A DNA stretch of 64,000 nucleotides from Candidatus Eiseniibacteriota bacterium (GTDB lineage Bacteria > Eisenbacteria > RBG-16-71-46 > CAIMUX01). Position numbers and translations under genes: made by a program. Numbering within the stretch: the first letter of the stretch is position 1; each line of letters opens with the position of its first letter. The notes beneath the pieces were generated by a model. The model searched no databases, was not told the DNA's origin, and saw nothing but the letters and a program-made list of their open reading frames with translations. This document shows, one piece after another, positions 36,034-44,638 of the stretch. The stretch lies in NCBI GenBank assembly GCA_016712505.1, contig JADJQY010000042.1:248001-312000 (forward strand). Reading direction: 5' to 3'.

Positions 36034-38255
36034 CGTGAGATGACCAGACTTCCGGCCAGGAGCCGTGTATTGCCCGGCGCCACGAGTCGGTAGAAGTAGA
36101 AACCACTCGGGACCAGAGCGCCGTCGGCGCGACGTCCGTCCCAGGTCATCACCTGCGCCCCCGGGACCCAGTCGAGCCGCGCCACCTCACGCCCGTTGGC
36201 CGCGATGATCCTTAGATCGGTCCCGGCCGCCCGTGGCGCGACGCCGTCCAGCTCGAAGCGAATCGGAACGCCCCTGGTTCCGGGATTCGGAGCCACCCGC
36301 AGCTCGGCCCGAGCCGCGAGGAACACCGATGCACTCTCGACCACGAACCAGTCTCCCCCCTCGAGTCCCAGCGGGCGGGCGCTCAGTCGATAGCGATACG
36401 AGCCCGGGTGTTCCGGGCGGTCGGTGAGTCGCGTCTCTCCACCCGGCCGGCGCTCCGCCTCGTAGACCAGGACCACACCGTCGCCCGATCGCCGCTCGAG
36501 GATGACCTGCCACTCCAGGTCGAGCGCCAGTTCGAACCAGAGGTCGATCTCCCCGCCGACCGCGGATGCGGCGAGTGCCGGCTGGAGCACCGGGGTGGGA
36601 TACTGCGGAGCGACCAGGGTCGATTCGGCGCGCACGATCCAGCGCCCGGCGGGCAGCCCGCTCCCATCGTCCAGGTGCTCGAGTGCGAATGCCCCCAGCT
36701 CGTCGGTCAGGGCGGTGGCCACCGCGCCGCTCGTATCCTCGCGTGCCCAGACCCGCGCGCCGGCAACCGGTGCGCCATCGCCCGCGTCGTGCACCACGCC
36801 GGTCAGGCTCACCGTCCGCTTCGGCTCGAAGTCGACGCGCAGCGCGGAGTCAGGGGGCGTCACCACGACGACGGTCGCTTCTTCCAGGGAGTTGACCTTC
36901 GCGTGATACTGCCGTCGCAGCGGCCCCTGGGCCAGGAAGAGCACTCGATAGCTCCCCGCGGGGACGCAACGCAGGGTGTACCCCCCCGAGGCCGTGATCT
37001 CGCGGCGCAGTGTGTCTTGCGCGGAGAACGCGATCACCTCGGCCGACGTGACGCCGTCGAAGTTCGCCGTCACCGTTCCGCTGATCCCACCTGCCGTTCC
37101 GGGATCAAGGTTGCACGGAGTCTCGCGGCGCCCGGTGAGATCGATTCCACCGGTTTCGTCCGGTTCGGTCACGCGTACCGCACGTGCTTCGCGCTCGATC
37201 GACGCGTCGGGATAGTACGTGTGGATGGCCGGGACGTGGACGAAGTAGCTGCCGCCGGGGAGGCCGATCAACTCGTAGATTCCGAGACTGTTGGTCGTCG
37301 TGGTGTAGAGCGCCCGGTCGGATACCCGGATGGCGCGGACCAACGCTCCGCCCAGCGGACCGACATTCTCCTCCAACACCTGACCGGTGATCTCTCCGCC
37401 ACTATCCGGGGAGAGCAGGACGTTGTCGACCCGCTCTTGATCCGCGAGCGAGATCGTGCGCGCCGACCCGAGCTCCCGCGCGCCCCCGAAGTACTCCGGG
37501 ATGTACGGCGTGCCTTCCGTGGCCGCCACCACCTTGTAAAACCCGGCAAAGAGCCCCCCCTGGCTCCAGTTCCCTTGCGCGTCGGTCATCGTGGTCCAGG
37601 AGCGCCGTGAGGTCGACTCCTGCAGGAGGATGCGAACGGGGGTGTTCGGGAGTGGCGCCGTGTCATCGGCGAAGACCGAGCCGCTCAGCACGGCGGACGG
37701 TCCGAGCCGAATCGTGCCGAGATCGATGATCCGTCCATCGGTGAGGGGAAAGCCGAGGGCGTCGCTCGAATCCTGCACCCCAGGATGCCAGGTGGCGAGG
37801 AACTCCTGCCACCGCCCGGCGGGGGCATCGGTCGCGTATCGAACGCGGGCGCGACCCGCCGGGATGCGCGCGAGTCGGAACGCCCCGTCGTGTTCGGTGA
37901 GCACCGCTGCGTGGAAGCGCCCCACCCGAGCCTCCACCACCACCCCGTCGAGCGGGGTCGAAACCCCTTCGACCAGCCCGGTGAGTCGCCCTTTGATCTC
38001 GCCGCCCGCGGGCGAAAGACGGATCACCAACCCCGAGGCCGCCTCCCCGGGGCGCAGCACCGTCCCCACCGCAGCCGCGGAGTCTGCCGTGTCCCCGAGA
38101 TAGCGTCCGGGATAGAAGCGGACCGGATCCTCTGCCCGACACTCGACCGGAGCCACACCGATCGCGAGCGCGAGCGATGCGAGAACCCAGCGAAGATGGC
38201 GGCGGCACGCCGCAAAGGTGTGCGTTCGGGACTGATGATTCATACGCGCAAGCAT
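36030..38255 (-). CDS. secreted protein with carboxypeptidase-like repeats and FlgD-type C-terminus
   Basis: The 741-residue product has a signal peptide (RRHLRWVLASLALAIGVAPVECRAED). It then holds several CarboxypepD_reg-like beta units in tandem: GGEIKGRLTGLVEG, SAVLSGSVFADD, GGEITGQVLEENVG, AGGISGTVTANFDG and VSLTGVVHDAGDG. The last ~90 residues match the FlgD/T9SS-type module (NPGTRGVPIRFELDG, DLRIIAANGREVARL, TWDGRRADGALVPSGFYFYR, ending LVISR). A cell-surface carbohydrate or matrix role is likely but not shown. It is linked to the methyltransferase by an ATGA overlap and to the FG-GAP-like protein upstream. Confidence 0.82.
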   Translation of the reverse strand: MLARMNHQSRTHTFAACRRHLRWVLASLALAIGVAPVECRAEDPVRFYPGRYLGDTADSAAAVGTVLRPGEAASGLVIRLSPAGGEIKGRLTGLVEGVSTPLDGVVVEARVGRFHAAVLTEHDGAFRLARIPAGRARVRYATDAPAGRWQEFLATWHPGVQDSSDALGFPLTDGRIIDLGTIRLGPSAVLSGSVFADDTAPLPNTPVRILLQESTSRRSWTTMTDAQGNWSQGGLFAGFYKVVAATEGTPYIPEYFGGARELGSARTISLADQERVDNVLLSPDSGGEITGQVLEENVGPLGGALVRAIRVSDRALYTTTTNSLGIYELIGLPGGSYFVHVPAIHTYYPDASIEREARAVRVTEPDETGGIDLTGRRETPCNLDPGTAGGISGTVTANFDGVTSAEVIAFSAQDTLRREITASGGYTLRCVPAGSYRVLFLAQGPLRRQYHAKVNSLEEATVVVVTPPDSALRVDFEPKRTVSLTGVVHDAGDGAPVAGARVWAREDTSGAVATALTDELGAFALEHLDDGSGLPAGRWIVRAESTLVAPQYPTPVLQPALAASAVGGEIDLWFELALDLEWQVILERRSGDGVVLVYEAERRPGGETRLTDRPEHPGSYRYRLSARPLGLEGGDWFVVESASVFLAARAELRVAPNPGTRGVPIRFELDGVAPRAAGTDLRIIAANGREVARLDWVPGAQVMTWDGRRADGALVPSGFYFYRLVAPGNTRLLAGSLVISR

Positions 38256-38349
38256 GTTAGCCGCATCGGCGGCTCTGCGCGGAGCGGAAAACGCAGCCCA
38301 GAACGTCGGACGCGGGGCTGAAAGGTGCCCCGGTCGCCCCGAATCAGGG

Positions 38350-38382
38350 CCGGATCAGACCCGGATCACAGCCGGATCACCG
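38350..38382. repeat. three 11-bp tandem repeats
   Basis: CCGGATCAGAC, CCGGATCACAG and CCGGATCACCG follow one another from 38350 to 38382 and include the stop codon of the FG-GAP-like gene. Copy number is low; it may be a small slippage-prone tract. Confidence 0.6.
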
Positions 38383-40008
38383 CACGACGGTCAGGCGACG
38401 CTCCCCCAGAACCCGCCCGGCGAGACTCAGCCGGGCCCAGTAGGCCCCGCTCGGCACCAGGCGCCCGCGGTCATCCCGGCCGTCCCACCGGATCGAGAGA
38501 GGGCCCCTGAAATGCTCGCCGGCGAACGGACTCGCCACCCGTCTCCCGTCGTTCGCGTAGATCACCAACTCCACCCCCCCGGTGGCAGGGAGGCTGAGCG
38601 CCCACGACGTCGAGGTGGCAAATGGGTTCGGCTGATTGGCGGTCAGCCCAGCCGCCGACGGCGGCAGCTCCACCGAGGCGGTCGGCGACCCGCCCTCGAT
38701 GGCGAAGCACTTTCCGCCGATACCGCTGATCATCTGCGTTCCCGCCACCACGTCCGGCACCCCATTCCCGGAGAGGTCGGGCCCCCCGCGCACGGTGAAG
38801 ACTCTGTTCCCGGTGGTGTACGACCAGAGGATCGCCCCGGTGACGCCGTCCATTGCGTAGACCTTGGTGTCGAACGATCCACAGCAAACATCGTTCACCC
38901 CGTCGCCGGTCACGTCCTCCAACCGATCGATTGCCCAGACGTCCCCGCCGTTCAAGGTCCCGACCAGGCTTCGCCAGAGCAAGGTCCCGGTCGCCCCGTC
39001 GTAGACCCGCGCCGCGCGGTCAAACGATCCGACGGCGACGTCGTCCACGCCGTCACCGCTCACGTCGTCCAGCCGCACCACCCGCTGGACGCTGGTGCCG
39101 ACCGCCGCGTTCCAGATCACCGCACCCGTCGTCCCGCTGTAGCAGTGCACCTGATTGTCCCAGCAGCCCGCGACGACATCCTCCACTCCATCTCCGTTCG
39201 CATCCGGGTGGACGAAGACCGACTGGCACGACCCGGCGGAGCGGCTCCACACCGTCGCGCCGCTCGAACCGCTGACCACCCGGGCGCCCCCGACTGCATC
39301 GCCCATCGCCAGGACCACGTCACGGCGGCCATCCCCGGTCACATCCTCGATCGACTGGAGGTCGTAGAGTGCATCTCCTCCCAGGTGGCGCCAGACGATC
39401 GCGCCGGTGGCGCCATTGGCGCAGTAGGCGCTGTTGTTGTCGCTGCCGAGACAGAACACCACCTCGTTCACGCCGTCACTGTCGAGGTCACTCCCCAGGT
39501 CGGCCATCGCGTAGACCCAGCCGGAGACCGGCGGCGTGGGGGGCGAGTCGGAGTAGCTGTCGAAGCTCCAGAGGGTCGCACCGGTTTGCCCATCGAGGGT
39601 GAACGCCGTGCGGCTCCCCCAGGCGGCGCCGTAGAGCAGATCGGCGCTCCCGTCACCGTTCGCGTCGGGTCCCAGCCGCAAACAGGCATCTCCGTAGCCG
39701 CCGCTGTTGCTCGGGCCTCCGAGCGGCCGCGCCGACCAGATCAGCGTCCCGCTGCCGCTCGACCCTCCGCTCACGCAGAAGAGATGATCGACGCCACTCG
39801 GTCCGGCGTCGTACGAATCGAGCGCCACCTCGGCCACGCCATCCCCATCCACATCCGGGGTCACCACGACGCAGACCACGTTCTCGACCCCCTGAAAGGA
39901 CCAGATCAGCCCCTGGGCGGACGCCCCGCTCCCCGCCCCCGCGCCGGCCACTGCCGTGAGCGCGCCGAACCCCGCCACGAATCTCGAAACCCAGCTCGAT
40001 CGGGACAT
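38377..40008 (-). CDS. secreted beta-propeller (FG-GAP/PQQ-like) protein with FlgD-type C-terminus
   Basis: The 543-residue product has a signal peptide (FGALTAVAGAGAGSGASAQ). About seven repeats of ~55 residues follow, each with a Ca-type DxDGDGxxD or DxTGDGxxD motif and a GxTGxxxW motif (PDVDGDGVAEV, GQTGATLWSF, DVSGDGVDDV, GVTGAILWSY). This is a mixed FG-GAP and PQQ-like propeller. The end is the FlgD/T9SS-like module (QPNPFATSTSWALSL, YANDGRRVASPF, RWDGRDDRGRLVPSGAYWARLSL, closing RLTVVR). GGAGGAG precedes ATG 40008. It is likely exported; function unknown. Confidence 0.85.
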   Translation of the reverse strand: MSRSSWVSRFVAGFGALTAVAGAGAGSGASAQGLIWSFQGVENVVCVVVTPDVDGDGVAEVALDSYDAGPSGVDHLFCVSGGSSGSGTLIWSARPLGGPSNSGGYGDACLRLGPDANGDGSADLLYGAAWGSRTAFTLDGQTGATLWSFDSYSDSPPTPPVSGWVYAMADLGSDLDSDGVNEVVFCLGSDNNSAYCANGATGAIVWRHLGGDALYDLQSIEDVTGDGRRDVVLAMGDAVGGARVVSGSSGATVWSRSAGSCQSVFVHPDANGDGVEDVVAGCWDNQVHCYSGTTGAVIWNAAVGTSVQRVVRLDDVSGDGVDDVAVGSFDRAARVYDGATGTLLWRSLVGTLNGGDVWAIDRLEDVTGDGVNDVCCGSFDTKVYAMDGVTGAILWSYTTGNRVFTVRGGPDLSGNGVPDVVAGTQMISGIGGKCFAIEGGSPTASVELPPSAAGLTANQPNPFATSTSWALSLPATGGVELVIYANDGRRVASPFAGEHFRGPLSIRWDGRDDRGRLVPSGAYWARLSLAGRVLGERRLTVVR

Positions 40009-40075
40009 GATGCTCCTCCGTTGGCAACCGGCGGGCCCCTCCGCGGGATCCGCCGCTCGGCTGGTCCTGCGGTGC

Positions 40076-40459
40076 TCAGTTCGGCTTGCGATACTCGGCG
40101 CGCACCACGGTGCGAATTCCGCCGCGCACGAAGAAGTCTCCCTCGATCTGCATCCGACGCGGGCTGGTGACCGCGACCAGATCGTCGAGGATCCGGTTGG
40201 TCACGTCCTCGTGGAAGTGCCCCTCGTCCCGGAAGGACCAGATGTAGAGCTTGAGCGACTTCAACTCGACGCAGAGTTCGTCCGGCACATACCGGATCCG
40301 CAGCGTGGCAAAGTCCGGCTGCCCGGTCTTCGGACAGAGGCAGGTGAACTCCGGAATCTCGAACTCGATCTCGTACTCCCTCCCCGGTCGCGGGTTGGGA
40401 AACGTCTCGAGGGTCTTCGAAGGCTGACTGGGCCACCTGCGTGCTCCTGGCGGGTTCAC
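40076..40459 (-). CDS. queF: NADPH-dependent preQ0 reductase QueF
   Basis: QueF reduces preQ0 to preQ1 in queuosine biosynthesis. From GTG 40459 the product is 127 residues, the short YkvM-type size. The family signature is the catalytic Cys in FTCLCPKTGQPDFA, then ELKSLKLYIWSFRDEGHFHE and VTSPRRMQIEGDFFVRGG. The region upstream to 40897 in this frame belongs to the sigma factor's spurious reading. It lies 67 bases before the FG-GAP gene and just after the sigma factor. A +1 frame runs across it (see findings), so gene callers could miss it. Confidence 0.93.
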   Translation of the reverse strand: MNPPGARRWPSQPSKTLETFPNPRPGREYEIEFEIPEFTCLCPKTGQPDFATLRIRYVPDELCVELKSLKLYIWSFRDEGHFHEDVTNRILDDLVAVTSPRRMQIEGDFFVRGGIRTVVRAEYRKPN

Positions 40460-40599
40460 TCCGGCCCTGCGGGCGTCCGATACCGACGGCAAGTTCAGCC
40501 AACCGCGACCGCCGTCCGCCAGTCGGCGAATCAGAGCGGGCCTCGGTGCCCGCCATCGCGCGCCGGGGCAGGACGGAGATGCACCCGCCCCGCGCCCCA

Positions 40600-41195
40600 T
40601 CAACTCCCGCCGGCCCGCCCCCCCCCCAGAGCCACGCCTTGGCGAACGTCCAGTCGCGGGTGATCGTCCGGACGGAGACGTCGAGGATCTCGGCCGCTTC
40701 CTCGAAGGTGTAGCCGGCGAAGTAGAGCAGCTCGACGACCTGGAGCTTGCGGGGATCTTCCTTGCCCAGTCGTTCGAGGGAGTCGTTGAGGTCGGTGAAC
40801 TCCACCGCCGCGGCGCGAGCATCGAGCAGGCTCTCTCCCAGGCTGACCCGGACGGCGTCGGCGCCGCCGCGCCGGAGCGCCTTCCGCTCACGGGCATAGT
40901 CGATCAGGACCCGGCGCATGGTGGTGGCGGCCACGGCGAGCAGGTGCCTGGGATCGGTGATCTGGGAGCGGGTCTCGCGGGCGAGGCGGATGTACGCTTC
41001 GTGGGCCAGGGCGGTGGGGCGAAGGGTATGGCCGGCCCGCTCGCGACGGAGGAGGACGTCGGCCAGCCCGCGGAACTCGGCGTAAACCAGGGGGAGCATC
41101 TGGTCGAGCGATGAGGCACCGTCGCCGGACGCCTGGGTCATCACCCCACGCACGAATCGCTCGATCTCTCTCGATCCTGGTTCAGCGAGCGACAT
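40600..41195 (-). CDS. ECF-type sigma factor (Sig-70_X6-like), frameshift near its end
   Basis: The protein is ~198 residues if a frame change at a G10 tract is corrected. The N-terminus (LDQMLPLVYAEFRGLADVLLRRERAGHTLRPTAL in two parts; HEAYIRLA) and middle (DPRHLLAVAATTMRRVLIDYARERKA) match the Sig-70_X6 family, and region 4 reads VVELLYFAGYTFEEAAEILD / RTITRDWTFAKAWL. The start is ATG 41195 (MSLAEPG) with GGAGG nine bases upstream; TTG 41204 is less likely. The frame as sequenced continues to 39906 across queF. The stop at 40600 is reached with one extra G. It is 18 bases after the kinase gene, a frequent pairing for this sigma group. Confidence 0.85.
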
Positions 41196-41213
41196 GCGTC
41201 GCAACCTCCAGGG

Positions 41214-44200
41214 CTAGGAACGAGCGGGCGGCTTCATCGTCGCCGTCACCCAGCTCACCGCGTCCTCGAGCGTGCGCGCGGCCCCCCGCGCCAGACGCTC
41301 GGCCAACAGCTCCAGTCCGATGCGCGCCCCGAGCTGATCGCGACGCGCATCGATCTTCGCACTTTCCGCCGCCTGTAGCACCACCTCGCCTCGATCTCGG
41401 CACTGGATGACCGAGCCGAGCAGTTCCGCCGCCAAGGCGGGATCGCCCTCGGTCTCGGCCAGGCGGCTGAGCGACCGCAGGGTGGAGCAGACCCCGACGC
41501 GTTGCCCGAGACGCAGGCGGGTGTTCACCGCTTCGAGGAGACTCGCCCGCGCGGTCGACAGGTCCCCCAGGTCGATCGACGCCTCCCCGATGAGGTTGAG
41601 GCAGATTGCCGCCCCCAGGGGATCGTTGAGGTCGCGCATGATGCGGATCGACTCGTTGAGGTGGACCAGCGCCTCGCTCGGGCGCTGGGTGGCCCAGTTG
41701 AGCAGCCCGAGATTGTTGAGCGCCGTGGCCAGACCGCGACGGTCACCCAGTTCGCGGGCGAGGGCAATCTGCTCCTGATTCCGGAGGATCGCGCCGTCGG
41801 TGTCGCCGAGCGCGAGGCTTGCCATGGCGATGTTGCCGATCGAGGAGACGAGCGAGACCCGATCGCCGATCGCACGAAAGTGGCGGATCGCCTCCTCGAA
41901 GTAGGCGTGGGCGTCGGCGAAGCGGAGTCCGGCCAAGGCGTTGATTCCCGCCATGTGTGCCGCACGACCGCTCAGCTTCGGATCGCCGGTGGTGCGTGAA
42001 AGCGAAACCCCGGCCTCGGTGTACGACCGGGCGCGATCGTGCTGATCGAGCTGCGCGTGATACCGACTGAGATTGAGCAACACGTCGATCCAGTCGCGCG
42101 CCTGTACGGCCGGCGGAAGCTCGGCGGGATCGCGAGGCGAAAGCGCGGTGACCCGCTCGAGCCAGGCGAGCCCCTCGCGCCAGAACCCGCGGGTCAGCCA
42201 GTAGCGCCCAAGGGTACCGGTGAGCAAGGTCGCGCGACCCAGGTCGGATCGCACCAGGGCGATCTCGAGCGCGGCCGCGACATTGATGTACTCCTCAGCC
42301 ACGCGTTCCAGTCGTGCCTCCGCATCCTCCGGGGTGTCGTCGACCCGCGGCGGTACCAAGTTCACAGCGGAGGCGAGCAGACGGTTCTCCAGCTCCTCCC
42401 GCTCCCCTACCTGGTCCAACTGGAAACGGGCGAAGGCGTTGATCGTCTCCAGGAAGCGATACCGCGAAGCGGCATCCTCTCGTACCACGACCACCTCGAC
42501 GAGCGACTGCTCGACCAGTCGACTGAGGAGATCGCAGACCTGCCACCGCTCGAGGTGAACGTCGGCACAGACTTCCTCGGCCAGAGCAGCGGTCCAGCCG
42601 CCGCGGAAGACCGACAGGCGAGAGAAGAGCAGCCGCTCCACCGGCTCCAGGAGACGGTAGCTCCACTCGATCAGACCGGTGAGTGACTGGTGGCGCCCGG
42701 CGAGCCCCCGTACTTGCCCGATCTCGAACGGTCGGGTCACCACGCGATCCAGGATCTCGGCGCTGGAGTGGCTCCGCGCGTGGCTCGCCGCCAGTTCGAT
42801 CGCGAGCGGCAACCCGTCGAGCCGTCGGCAGATCTCGGCCACGACCATGGTGGCCGCGTCATCGAGCACGAAATCGGACCTCCGCGCCCGGGCGCGGCTC
42901 TCGAAGAGGCGGACCGCCTCGTACTCGCGCACCAGCGCCGGGTCCGCATCGGGGGCCGGCAGCTCGAAGCGCGGGAGATCGAATACCTGCTCGTCGATCA
43001 GGTCGAGCGGTTCCCGGCTGGTGGCGAGGATCGTGACCTCCGGACAATGAGAGACCACCGCGTTGACCAGGTCGGCGGCGGCGTCGAGGAGGTGCTCGCA
43101 GTTGTCGAGCACGAGCAGCAGCCGCTGCGAGCCGAGGGCACGGAGGAGCGCGGCGTCCGGCGAGGCGTCGGTGGCGGCGTCGCGAACCCCCAGGGTGCGC
43201 GCCACGAGCGGGGCAATCGCGTCTCCTTCCCCCAGCAGGGTGAGGTCGACGAACCAGACCCCCTGGGGAAAGCGGTCGGCACTGCGCCGCGCTACCTCGA
43301 TGGCAAGGCGGGTCTTGCCGCAGCCGCCCATCGCAACCAGGGTGACCAACCGATGTCGCGCCAGGAGCTCGAGGGCGGTCTCAAGCGCGCGCTCGCGACC
43401 GATGAAGGTCGAGAGCCGGGCGGGCAGGTGCACCGCCTGCGGTTCACCGTCGATCCGGCCCGCACCGGCCACCAGATGCAGGGCGCGGGCGCGCTCCCGC
43501 AGGAGCGCTTCCTCGAAGAACCGTCGCGCGTCCGACGCGGAGGGGCGTTTTGACGGCTCGAGATCGAGACAACGGGCAAGAAAGTGACGTACCGCTGCCG
43601 GGACCAGCGAGGGGAGCCGGATCCAGTCGATCTGCCCGCCGCGGGTCGCTTCGATCAAGGCCTGCCCATTTCCACCGGCCACCGCGGGTGAGCCGGAAAG
43701 GCACTCGAAGAGCACGCAGCCAAACGCCCAGAGGTCGGAACGATCGGCAATTGGCTCTCCTCCGGCCTGCTCGGGGCTCATGTAGCCCAAGGTTCCACAG
43801 AGGCCGGACAGAGACGTCTCCTCCCCGCGTTCGGCGTTGAGCGAGGACGTGGTGGCAAGCCCAAAGTCGAGCACCTTGACCCAGCCGTCCGGTGTCAAAC
43901 GGACGTTTTGCGGCTTGAGGTCCCGGTGGACGATCCCGCGGGCGTGGGCGGCCTCGAGCGCGGCCGCGATCTGCCGGGCCACATCGAGCGCATGCTCGAA
44001 GGGGAGCCCCTCCGTCCCGATCCGCTCGGAGAGGTTCGCGCCCGGGACATACTCCATGGCCAGGAACGCGATTGCCGTACCATCCTCGCGCGTCACATCC
44101 TCGAAGGCGAAGACCTGGGCCACATTCGGCTGGGAGACCGAGGCGAGCGAGCGAGCTTCCGCGCGCAGCTGCTCGCGTCGGACGGCGCTCGCGACCAGGT

Positions 44201-44510
44201 GGCGGGGAAAGGTCTTCAGCGCCACCTCGCGTTGCAGCTCGGGGTCGCGCGCGAGATAGACCACCCCCATTCCCCCGCGTCCCAGCTCCCGGAGGATGGG
44301 ATAGCGACCCAGACGATCGGGAGGAGACCCCGGCTGGTCCGACGGGGGAAGCAGGAACCGGTTGCTCAGATCGTTCGCCCGGAGGAGCGACTCGACATCG
44401 GCTCGCAGGGCCGCGTCATGGCCGCAGGCAGCGGCCAGACGCTGGGAACGACCAGCCGCGGGACTCTCCGCCAGTTCGTGGAAGATCGCCTCTGCTCTCG
44501 GATCCAGCAT
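41214..44510 (-). CDS. Ser/Thr kinase - predicted ATPase - TPR regulator
   Basis: The protein is ~1098 residues. Residues ~65-340 are a Hanks-type kinase: GRGGMGVVYLA (~85), VALK, HRDLKPQN (~190), DFG (~216) and GTLGYMSPEQ. From ~375 a STAND/NB-ARC-like ATPase has Walker A MGGCGKTRLA (~390), LLLVLDNCEHLLDAA and an ATSREPLD sensor, as in COG3903 ATPases. TPR repeats occupy ~780-1030. I chose ATG 44510 (MLDPRAEA); the frame to 44564 adds no family sequence. A TATACT lies ~10 bases upstream of that ATG, so the mRNA may be nearly leaderless. With the ECF sigma factor 18 bases downstream, it is probably a signalling partner of that sigma factor. Confidence 0.92.
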   Translation of the reverse strand: MLDPRAEAIFHELAESPAAGRSQRLAAACGHDAALRADVESLLRANDLSNRFLLPPSDQPGSPPDRLGRYPILRELGRGGMGVVYLARDPELQREVALKTFPRHLVASAVRREQLRAEARSLASVSQPNVAQVFAFEDVTREDGTAIAFLAMEYVPGANLSERIGTEGLPFEHALDVARQIAAALEAAHARGIVHRDLKPQNVRLTPDGWVKVLDFGLATTSSLNAERGEETSLSGLCGTLGYMSPEQAGGEPIADRSDLWAFGCVLFECLSGSPAVAGGNGQALIEATRGGQIDWIRLPSLVPAAVRHFLARCLDLEPSKRPSASDARRFFEEALLRERARALHLVAGAGRIDGEPQAVHLPARLSTFIGRERALETALELLARHRLVTLVAMGGCGKTRLAIEVARRSADRFPQGVWFVDLTLLGEGDAIAPLVARTLGVRDAATDASPDAALLRALGSQRLLLVLDNCEHLLDAAADLVNAVVSHCPEVTILATSREPLDLIDEQVFDLPRFELPAPDADPALVREYEAVRLFESRARARRSDFVLDDAATMVVAEICRRLDGLPLAIELAASHARSHSSAEILDRVVTRPFEIGQVRGLAGRHQSLTGLIEWSYRLLEPVERLLFSRLSVFRGGWTAALAEEVCADVHLERWQVCDLLSRLVEQSLVEVVVVREDAASRYRFLETINAFARFQLDQVGEREELENRLLASAVNLVPPRVDDTPEDAEARLERVAEEYINVAAALEIALVRSDLGRATLLTGTLGRYWLTRGFWREGLAWLERVTALSPRDPAELPPAVQARDWIDVLLNLSRYHAQLDQHDRARSYTEAGVSLSRTTGDPKLSGRAAHMAGINALAGLRFADAHAYFEEAIRHFRAIGDRVSLVSSIGNIAMASLALGDTDGAILRNQEQIALARELGDRRGLATALNNLGLLNWATQRPSEALVHLNESIRIMRDLNDPLGAAICLNLIGEASIDLGDLSTARASLLEAVNTRLRLGQRVGVCSTLRSLSRLAETEGDPALAAELLGSVIQCRDRGEVVLQAAESAKIDARRDQLGARIGLELLAERLARGAARTLEDAVSWVTATMKPPARS

Positions 44511-44638
44511 GATCGGACAAGTATACCCGTGCGGAGGCGTTCCCGGTCCGTACATCGAGGGCATGACTTCAGGATCGTCTCTTGCTAGCGTAGCCTCGCA
44601 TCGTCGACGCCACGTCCGGCACCAGCCTGGGAGCCCGC

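Noticed and set aside
38254..40170. 638-codon open frame on the plus strand
   Set aside because: Antisense to the propeller protein; Arg/His/Pro-rich low-complexity reading with no family motif.
39906..41204. 432-codon open frame continuing from the sigma factor across queF
   Set aside because: The C-terminal half is Arg/Gly-rich and overlaps queF in another frame; best explained by the G10 frameshift.
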